From a virus: 58,403 bases of DNA. The stretch is from IMG/VR virus record IMGVR_UViG_3300007276_000054, positions 1 through 58,403 of that record. The stretch is one strand, 5' to 3'. The first letter of the stretch is position 1. Each line of letters starts with the position of its first letter. Of this stretch, positions 52,986-58,403 are shown in pieces. The notes under the pieces were generated by a model, which was not told the DNA's origin, did no database searches, and worked only from the letters and a program-made list of their open reading frames with translations. The position numbers were made by a program, and so were the translations under genes.

Positions 52986-54690
52986 AGAAGGGAGGAGTAA
53001 AGAACAGGTCACCAACGTTAGAGGGGGCGACAAGACAGCCAAACAAAAACTACCCGCAGTCTGTTTCAGTGGCATCTTTAAAGATGGAAAGAGAAACGAC
53101 GACGCACTGCTCTATCATAGTGGACTGGTTGTTCTAGACTTTGACCACGTTGACGTTGACCGCACTAAGAAAGCGCTGGCCGCAAACAAGTACATAGCTG
53201 CTTGTTGGGTATCTCCTAGCGGAGACGGAGTCAAGGCACTTGTAGAGGTAACTAATACGGAGAAGCACCGAGAGCACTATCGGTCCCTGAAGAAATACTT
53301 TGATGAGCAGTACGGCTTAGAGCTTGACAGTACAGGTGAGAACGAATCCCGGGCTTGCTTTGAAAGCTTTGACCCCGACCTAGTATTTAAAGCAGAGTTC
53401 GAGAAGTATGGTGGCATGTTGTCTGACCGCTCAGAGCAGCAACAAATCAAAGACACGGGAGAGAAGACAGATTATCAGAAGGTGAACATCGCCTCGATGA
53501 TGATTAGCAAAGCCGAAGAAGGAGAGAAGCACAACATCTTAGTCAAAGCTGCTACTTTACTTGGTGGTTTTGTAGCGTCAGGAATAGTCGAGGAATCTGT
53601 TGCTCACTGGGTGTTGCTTCGTGAGATTTCTAAGCGTGATGTAAGAGACTTAGACGCTGCAAAGAAGAGCATCAAAGAAGGTATTGAGAACGGAAAGAAA
53701 CTCCCTATCTCTGAGGTGTTGAACAACGAGGAGCGCATCCGTAGAGAGATGAAGCTTACCGACGGTGACATGAGCTTTGTGTCTAGCGACAACGTTGACT
53801 ATGATTGGATTGAGAGGTACGTAGCGGGCGACATTCCTGTTGGTCTATCTACAGGAAACGAGTACTTGGACAATAACTTTGTTTTCAAGAAGGAGTTTGT
53901 AATGATAAACGGGCACAGCAACATTGGCAAAACGACATTTGCTTTATGGATGATGGTTGCCAGCTCGATGAATCACAACTGGCGCTGGGTTATTTACTCT
54001 AGTGAGAACAGAACCGCTGCAATCAAGATGAAGCTTGTGACGTTTGCCCTTAACAAGCAGATTGGAATCACTACCTATCAAGAACGAAAGAAAGCTCGTG
54101 AGTGGGTTGAAGAGCACTTCATTGTGATTGATAACAGCAAGGTGTACAGTTACACGGACATCATCTTGTTCTGTGAAAAGATTCACCGACAGAACCCCAT
54201 CGACGGGTTGTTCATTGACCCATACAACAGCTTGAAGATTGAGATGTCGTCAGGTAGAGGGGTGGGTGTACATGAGTACCATTACGAGGCTGCTAGTGAG
54301 TTCCTGACCTTTAGCAACAACTTAGATATTGCTGTCTGGGTAAACGCTCACAGCGTTACAGAATCTCAGCGTCGTAAAGGAGATGATGGCTTACCTATCG
54401 CTCCATTTGCTGAAGACACAGAGCACGGAGGTAAGTGGGTCAATAGAAGTGACTGCTTCATTACACTGCATCGAAAGATTCAAAGCCCTGACCCTCTACA
54501 ACGCCGGTGTATTGAAATGCACGTGCGCAAAGTCAGAGAGACTGATACAGGTGGTAAACCTACCCCGTACATAGAGCCTTTGTTGTTTGAATTCAACAGC
54601 ACAATGAGTGGATACATGATGTTGAAACCAAATACAAAACTGTTCACAAGCCTAGGTGAACAACTTGTTGGCGAACAGACGTCCCTTTGA
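52894..54690 (+). CDS. Primase-helicase: BT4734/VirE-N type domain plus RecA-type helicase (598 aa)
   Basis: N-terminal domain (about 1-170): TIYPTIYRTQEAVVTTLDTV, then LPAVCFSGIF, LLYHSGLVVLDFDHVD (Asp-x-Asp-His metal site), then a Trp-Val-Ser-Pro-Ser-Gly-Asp-Gly-Val-Lys segment. This is the BT4734-like, archaeo-eukaryotic primase-type fold common in Bacteroidota. The C-terminal RecA/DnaB-like ATPase has Walker A NGHSNIGKTT (about 339-348) and Walker B DGLFIDPYNSL (about 439-449), with an Asn-Ala-His-Ser sensor segment later. It unwinds and primes phage DNA. Start overlaps the preceding stop (ATGA). Confidence 0.8.
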   Translation: MKERKVTIYPTIYRTQEAVVTTLDTVLTRIKEGRSKEQVTNVRGGDKTAKQKLPAVCFSGIFKDGKRNDDALLYHSGLVVLDFDHVDVDRTKKALAANKYIAACWVSPSGDGVKALVEVTNTEKHREHYRSLKKYFDEQYGLELDSTGENESRACFESFDPDLVFKAEFEKYGGMLSDRSEQQQIKDTGEKTDYQKVNIASMMISKAEEGEKHNILVKAATLLGGFVASGIVEESVAHWVLLREISKRDVRDLDAAKKSIKEGIENGKKLPISEVLNNEERIRREMKLTDGDMSFVSSDNVDYDWIERYVAGDIPVGLSTGNEYLDNNFVFKKEFVMINGHSNIGKTTFALWMMVASSMNHNWRWVIYSSENRTAAIKMKLVTFALNKQIGITTYQERKKAREWVEEHFIVIDNSKVYSYTDIILFCEKIHRQNPIDGLFIDPYNSLKIEMSSGRGVGVHEYHYEAASEFLTFSNNLDIAVWVNAHSVTESQRRKGDDGLPIAPFAEDTEHGGKWVNRSDCFITLHRKIQSPDPLQRRCIEMHVRKVRETDTGGKPTPYIEPLLFEFNSTMSGYMMLKPNTKLFTSLGEQLVGEQTSL

Positions 54691-54704
54691 ATGTAAATTG
54701 TAAA

Positions 54705-55187
54705 ATGTCACAGCGATACAAAAAGAATCTGACTCGTCCACATAAGTCGAAGAAGAGAAACCTGAGTAGAGGTCGTGTTACCATGAAGTCTACACTTGAA
54801 ACGTATTGCTATGACCAGCTGAAGGAGGCAAAGCTCAAGTTCTATTATGAGCCTGAAACGTTTGAGCTGGTGAGCTCATTTAGATACGGCGGAGTATACT
54901 ACAAGTCGTCAAAGGGGAAGGATGTCATGACAAACGCTACAGAAAGGGTAGTGTTGCCAATTAAATACACCCCTGACTTCGTTAGTCACGAGCACAAGTT
55001 CATCATAGAAACTAAGGGCTATGTCCCTTCTCAGCACACGTTTCCGCTACGTTGGAAGCTATTCTTACATTACCTAAGAGACAATGATATGGACGATTAC
55101 ATGTTGTTCATTCCTAAAAATAAAAAGCAAGTCGATGAAACGATTCGCGTAATCAAACAACACCTAAATGGACAAGGAGAAACTTAG
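54705..55187 (+). CDS. Endonuclease I-like Holliday junction resolvase (160 aa)
   Basis: ATG 54705 (MSQRYKKNLTRPHKSKKRNL) is preferred over a TTG at 54687. A basic N-terminal arm is followed by the PDDEXK core: Glu32 in the first helix, KYTPDF with Asp91, FIIETKG with Glu102 and Lys104. Spacings (Asp to Glu 11, Glu-x-Lys) are near those of T7 endonuclease I (Asp55, Glu65, Lys67). It probably cuts branched replication intermediates before packaging. It overlaps the next gene by 20 nt. Confidence 0.75.
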   Translation: MSQRYKKNLTRPHKSKKRNLSRGRVTMKSTLETYCYDQLKEAKLKFYYEPETFELVSSFRYGGVYYKSSKGKDVMTNATERVVLPIKYTPDFVSHEHKFIIETKGYVPSQHTFPLRWKLFLHYLRDNDMDDYMLFIPKNKKQVDETIRVIKQHLNGQGET

Positions 55188-55392
55188 TAGGTTGTATAGC
55201 TTCTCCACAATAGAAATACAGAAGCTAACTACCGAGCTCTACGAAGAGCTTCATAACGACAAAGGGGAACCCAAGCTTGAATGGGAGCCAATGCTCAACG
55301 ACGTAAGAAAATACAAGCGATTGGTCATTCAAGAACTAGAGGCTCTGAAGGTTGCACTTAAAGAGTTCTTGGAGCACCATGAGCACAGTTGA
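55168..55392 (+). CDS. Hypothetical helical protein (74 aa)
   Basis: 74 residues (MDKEKLSRLYSFSTIEIQKL), all-helical, acidic and ending in EFLEHHEHS. It overlaps the resolvase end by 20 nt and the nuclease start by 14 nt. No family recognised. Confidence 0.5.
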   Translation: MDKEKLSRLYSFSTIEIQKLTTELYEELHNDKGEPKLEWEPMLNDVRKYKRLVIQELEALKVALKEFLEHHEHS

Positions 55393-55966
55393 ACGAGATA
55401 AAAAATGGGGGGCGGTAGTAGAGCATCAGTGGGCTGCTTGGCTTAAGGCTAGGATACCCGACGTGGAGGTTACTCATGCCCCTGACTTAAAGCACCCGGC
55501 TTGGGATATGTACACCACCGTACCTACAGGAAGGAGGAGGTACTACGAAGTTAAATGGGACGCCAGCGCACAGGCACCATGGAAAGATTATCGTGGCAAC
55601 AAAAGAGACGCTACAGGTAACGTCTTCATTGAGTATGAAAACCCCTACCGCAATGAGAAGTCTGGCATCGAGGCGTCTGACGCACATTACTGGGTGTACG
55701 TAATGAAGATGGCTTACGAGCTCGTTGGCATGGAGCAGGTGCAGAAGTACAAGGTTCAGGCTCTCGTGCTTGACAAGGAGCTGCTCAAATCGTTCACGGC
55801 AGACGGCAACTACAGGGTTGTAGACACCAAAAGAGATTCCAAAGGAGGCCAACCTAACGCCCGAGGAAAGCTAGTCCCCATCTCGGATATACTATCAAAC
55901 AAAGAAGCTTCAGGACTACGAATGAAAGTAGATTTTACTGAGTATCTTCGCCCACTTTTTCTTTAA
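55379..55966 (+). CDS. PDDEXK-type nuclease (195 aa)
   Basis: ATG 55379; a longer frame opens with TTG at 55352. Candidate PDDEXK residues: Glu15 (VVEHQWAAWL), Asp43 (AWDMY), Glu57-x-Lys59 (YYEVKWD), followed by a Lys/Arg-rich stretch and a Tyr-Glu-Asn-Pro-Tyr segment. This fits a phage restriction-like endonuclease domain, perhaps for recombination or host DNA degradation. Stop lies 12 nt before the reductase gene. The call rests on the catalytic pattern; its exact family is unknown. Confidence 0.65.
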   Translation: MSTVERDKKWGAVVEHQWAAWLKARIPDVEVTHAPDLKHPAWDMYTTVPTGRRRYYEVKWDASAQAPWKDYRGNKRDATGNVFIEYENPYRNEKSGIEASDAHYWVYVMKMAYELVGMEQVQKYKVQALVLDKELLKSFTADGNYRVVDTKRDSKGGQPNARGKLVPISDILSNKEASGLRMKVDFTEYLRPLFL

Positions 55967-55978
55967 TCCCATACTATT

Positions 55979-57883
55979 ATGAGTAAACCATCTCAGACCC
56001 CGGATATTCCATGGGGTCCAGTAGGATACGTGACCTATAAAAGAACGTATTCTCGCAAATTAAATGAAAAGGCCAGCGAAGAATGGCCTGACACTGTTTC
56101 CCGTGTGCTTTCTGCCTGCGACAAACAGCTTGGTGTTGACTTCACAGATGAAGAGGAACAAGAAGTTCGTGACATCATGTTAAACTTGAAGGGCACGGTA
56201 GCAGGTAGGTTCCTGTGGCAGCTTGGAACAAAGACAGTTGATAGATTGGGACTCCCATCACTACAGAATTGCGCCTTCGTTGTTGTAGACCAACCCGTGC
56301 GTCCCTTCACATGGGCGTTCGAGATGTTAATGCTTGGAAGTGGCGTTGGGTTCAACATCCAGAGAGAGAATGTTTACCAGCTGCCTAAGCTTCAAAAGAA
56401 AAAGGTAAAGCTGGTAAGGAAAGATGAGAACGATGCAGACTTTATAGTTCCAGACTCTCGTGAAGGGTGGGTGGAGTTGCTTGACCGTGTGATTAGGGCG
56501 TCCTTTGAAACAGGACAGGGCTTCTCCTACGCAACACACCTTATCAGACCCGCCGGAGCACCAATCAAAGGCTTTGGAGGAACTGCGTCTGGAGCAGAAG
56601 ACTTGGTGAAGGGGATGGTGAGCATCAATGAGTTGCTTAACTCTCGTTCCGGTAAAAGACTGAGACCAGTTGACTGCCTTGATATCATGAATATCATTGG
56701 TAGCGTAGTGGTAGCAGGAAACGTTCGTCGGTCAGCTCAGATTGCTCTTGGCGACCACGATGACATTGAGTACTTACGCGCTAAGCGTTGGGACTTAGGG
56801 AGCATTCCAAACTGGAGGGCTATGTCAAATAACTCTGTTGTGTGCGACGACATCAGCCTTCTTCCTGAAGAGTTTTGGGAGGGGTACAAAGGAAACGGAG
56901 AACCGTATGGGTTAATCAACCTTGAATCCTCTCGTCGCATGGGTAGGACTAACGAGACTCAGTATCCTGACCCAGACGTTCAAGGATACAACCCTTGTGC
57001 TGAACAATCATTAGCTAACTTTGAGACGTGCTGCTTGGCTGAGATTTTCTTGCCAAACATTGAGTCAGAAGAGGAGTTACTTAAGGTTTCTAAGTACCTG
57101 TACAGAATCAATAAGCATAGTCTTGCGATTAAATGCGCAGTGAAGGAGACTGAAGAGATTGTCCATCAAAACATGCGAATGGGTATTGGGGTTACCGGGT
57201 ACCTACAAGCAACTGAAGAACAGCGTCAATGGTTATCTGGCGTTTACCCTAAACTAAGAGAATACGACGATGACTATTCAAGACTACGAGGATTTCCAAA
57301 GTCTATTAAGCTCACCACAGTTAAGCCCAGTGGGACGTTGTCTTTACTTGCTGGCGTTACACCGGGAGCTCATCCCGGATACTCAGAATATTTCATTAGA
57401 CGAATTAGAATGGCTTCAGGTAGCGACCTTGTACAAGCTTGTCGGGACCGAGGGTATAGCATAGAGTACGTCAAGAACTTTGATGGCACTGAAGACCATG
57501 GAACCGTAGTCGTTGAATTTCCGTGCAAGTTTCCTGAGGGTACGATGTACGCAAAAGACATGACTGCTATTGACCAACTGAAAGTAATCAAAAGATTGCA
57601 GCAAGAGTGGTCAGACAACAGCGTGTCTGTAACAATCTACTATCGCAAAGAGGAGCTAGAAGACATCAAGATGTGGCTCGCATTAGAGTATGACAACGTA
57701 AAGTCTGTTAGCTTTCTACTGCATAATGAACACGGGTTTGCGCAAGCTCCGTTTGAAGAGATTTCTAAGGAGGTCTATGACGATATGAGCTCTAAGGTTA
57801 GGCCCATTACTGGCCTTGGTGTGTTAGACATGGGGGACATCGAGATTCAAGATTGTGATACAGGAGCATGCCCAGTACGATGA
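55979..57883 (+). CDS. Class II (adenosylcobalamin-dependent) ribonucleotide reductase (634 aa)
   Basis: Monomeric, Lactobacillus-type RTPR pattern. Active-site cysteines visible: LQNCAFVVVD with Cys98, NPCAEQSLANFETCC with Cys340, Glu342 and Cys351, and a C-terminal CDTGACPVR with Cys626 and Cys631. Spacing from Cys340 to Cys351 (11) equals that between the thiyl radical and its partner cysteine in the L. leichmannii enzyme. Cys626/631 is the redox pair re-reducing the active site. It supplies dNTPs for phage replication and needs host B12. It overlaps the last gene by four bases (ATGA). Confidence 0.88.
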   Translation: MSKPSQTPDIPWGPVGYVTYKRTYSRKLNEKASEEWPDTVSRVLSACDKQLGVDFTDEEEQEVRDIMLNLKGTVAGRFLWQLGTKTVDRLGLPSLQNCAFVVVDQPVRPFTWAFEMLMLGSGVGFNIQRENVYQLPKLQKKKVKLVRKDENDADFIVPDSREGWVELLDRVIRASFETGQGFSYATHLIRPAGAPIKGFGGTASGAEDLVKGMVSINELLNSRSGKRLRPVDCLDIMNIIGSVVVAGNVRRSAQIALGDHDDIEYLRAKRWDLGSIPNWRAMSNNSVVCDDISLLPEEFWEGYKGNGEPYGLINLESSRRMGRTNETQYPDPDVQGYNPCAEQSLANFETCCLAEIFLPNIESEEELLKVSKYLYRINKHSLAIKCAVKETEEIVHQNMRMGIGVTGYLQATEEQRQWLSGVYPKLREYDDDYSRLRGFPKSIKLTTVKPSGTLSLLAGVTPGAHPGYSEYFIRRIRMASGSDLVQACRDRGYSIEYVKNFDGTEDHGTVVVEFPCKFPEGTMYAKDMTAIDQLKVIKRLQQEWSDNSVSVTIYYRKEELEDIKMWLALEYDNVKSVSFLLHNEHGFAQAPFEEISKEVYDDMSSKVRPITGLGVLDMGDIEIQDCDTGACPVR

Positions 57884-58173
57884 ACCCACAACCTAGCAAA
57901 CAGTTTCTCGCTAACCTTATTGCGTTTAGAAGGGAGCAGTTCGTCCAGACTTTGGCGGACAACGAAGCGCTACTCGCTGACGGATTTGAAGAAGCTCTAA
58001 TCGGACATACTAACGGACACAACGTGGTTGCTGTGTATGACTACGACTTATGCGTACAAATCCTGATGGAGGGAGAAGGCATGAGCACTGAAGACGCCAT
58101 TGAATTCATGGAGTTTAATGTGGTAGGCTCTTACGTCGGGGAAAAGACTCCGATATTCATCTCTCTATCGTGA
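57880..58173 (+). CDS. Conserved small phage protein (97 aa)
   Basis: ATG 57880 overlaps the reductase stop (ATGA). It begins MNPQPSKQFLANLIAFRREQ, then IGHTNGHNVVAVYDYDLCVQ, and FMEFNVVGSYVGEKTPIFIS. The Ala-x-Tyr-Asp-x-x-x-Cys ... Glu-Phe-Asn-Val-x-Gly-Ser/Ala-Tyr-Val-Gly-Glu-x-Thr-Pro pattern is a widely distributed phage protein of unknown role, often near reductase or replication genes. It is the last gene of the plus block. Confidence 0.7.
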   Translation: MNPQPSKQFLANLIAFRREQFVQTLADNEALLADGFEEALIGHTNGHNVVAVYDYDLCVQILMEGEGMSTEDAIEFMEFNVVGSYVGEKTPIFISLS

Positions 58174-58261
58174 GGGCTATGAGCCATTGTTGGGTGAGCC
58201 AACTTTACTATCTTGGTACTGTTACGCCGGACTAGTGTCGGAGTTTCGTTACCTTAATTAG

Positions 58262-58294
58262 ACCCCTGCTCTTCGGAGTGGGGGTTTTTATTTT
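58262..58294 (+). terminator. Strong terminator at the convergent end of the two blocks
   Basis: CCCC-T-GCTC, loop TTCG, GAG-T-GGGG, then TTTTTATTTT on the plus strand. It lies between the last plus gene and the minus-strand holin piece, whose stop codon is in the T-run. It should end the replication operon. Confidence 0.85.
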
Positions 58295-58403
58295 CTGGTC
58301 TTTTCGATTGTTCGGCCAGCAAAGTAAGCGCCAAAGGACGTTAGCATTAGAATCTGTAGCAGGTCGATGTAGCTATCCTTCACGTCGAACGGCCACTCTT
58401 CTA
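58288..58403 (-). CDS. Holin-like protein, C-terminal part (gene cut by the window end)
   Basis: The open frame on the minus strand enters at 58403 and ends at the stop 58288-58290. 37 full residues: EEWPFDVKDSYIDLL, then a transmembrane-type helix (QILMLTSFGAYFAGR) and TIEKTRK. This is the style of the C-terminus of small phage holins. The N-terminal half is probably at 1-189. A direct join of the ends would give a stop codon (TAG), so at least one base, and probably about 130-200 nt coding for one or two membrane helices, is missing. Confidence 0.6.
   Translation of the reverse strand, partial: EEWPFDVKDSYIDLLQILMLTSFGAYFAGRTIEKTRK

Noticed and set aside
58174-58261. tRNA-like or tRNA remnant before the final terminator
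   Set aside because: Some stem-like words, but no coherent cloverleaf; nothing else to support an RNA gene.
1-58403. Prophage integration module or transposon
   Set aside because: No integrase, transposase, inverted terminal repeats or att-like duplications recognised.

Overview
The window looks like an almost complete genome of a tailed, short-tailed (podovirus-type) double-stranded DNA phage. The likely host is a member of the Bacteroidota. Four observations support this. (1) The terminase, portal, major capsid and two tail proteins have the sequence style of the crAss-like phages and related aquatic Bacteroidota phages. (2) The primase-helicase begins with a BT4734/VirE-N type domain. (3) Many genes are preceded by a TAnnTTTG box, the -7 element of Bacteroidota promoters. 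(4) One phage gene encodes a secreted protein ending in a type IX secretion (T9SS) type B sorting domain, a system restricted to Bacteroidota. No integrase, DNA polymerase, DNA ligase or RNA polymerase was recognised. These assignments come from reading motifs, not from database searches.

Layout. Both ends of the window carry minus-strand pieces of a holin-like gene: its N-terminus at 1-189 and its C-terminus at 58288-58403. The sequence is therefore probably a circular or circularly permuted map cut inside this gene, with a short stretch missing. From 44.0 kb down to 1 the minus strand carries the late genes. In transcription order these are: a T9SS-targeted protein and small unknown genes (44.0-40.1 kb); an endolysin-like protein (38.7-39.6 kb); a GroES-like co-chaperonin, small genes and large terminase (38.3-33.8 kb); portal (33.7-31.3 kb); a fibre/appendage cluster with a collagen-like protein and tandem repeats (31.3-24.7 kb); scaffold-like protein and major capsid protein (24.0-21.4 kb); a conserved unknown (21.4-20.5 kb); tail/neck proteins (20.5-13.7 kb); three putative internal or ejected virion proteins, the last a 3301-residue polyvalent protein (13.7-0.65 kb); and a lysis-type pair (DUF5675-like and holin-like). 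Two plus-strand genes interrupt this block: a winged-helix regulator at 38.3 kb and a small secreted protein at 39.7 kb.

From 44.2 to 58.2 kb the plus strand carries early and middle genes. An accessory stretch of mostly unknown small genes (44.2-49.6 kb) includes an ArdC-like antirestriction protein. Next comes a recombination operon (49.7-51.9 kb: single-strand annealing-like protein plus PDDEXK exonuclease) ending at a terminator, then a tRNA-Arg(UCU). A replication and nucleotide operon follows (52.3-58.2 kb: DnaA-type HTH protein, DUF3310, primase-helicase, two nucleases, a class II ribonucleotide reductase), ending at a strong terminator.

Regulation seems to use two promoter classes. 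Most late-block promoters have TAnnTTTG boxes, six of them only 4-5 nt before the start codon. Seven genes of the plus-strand accessory/recombination block, and the isolated secreted-protein gene at 39.7 kb, share a bipartite element: GCACAATAA, a 14-15 nt spacer, then a CGTTATTACTATAGAAG-like box, placed 11-36 nt before the start codon. This element, the T9SS cargo gene and the giant polyvalent protein are the most interesting features.
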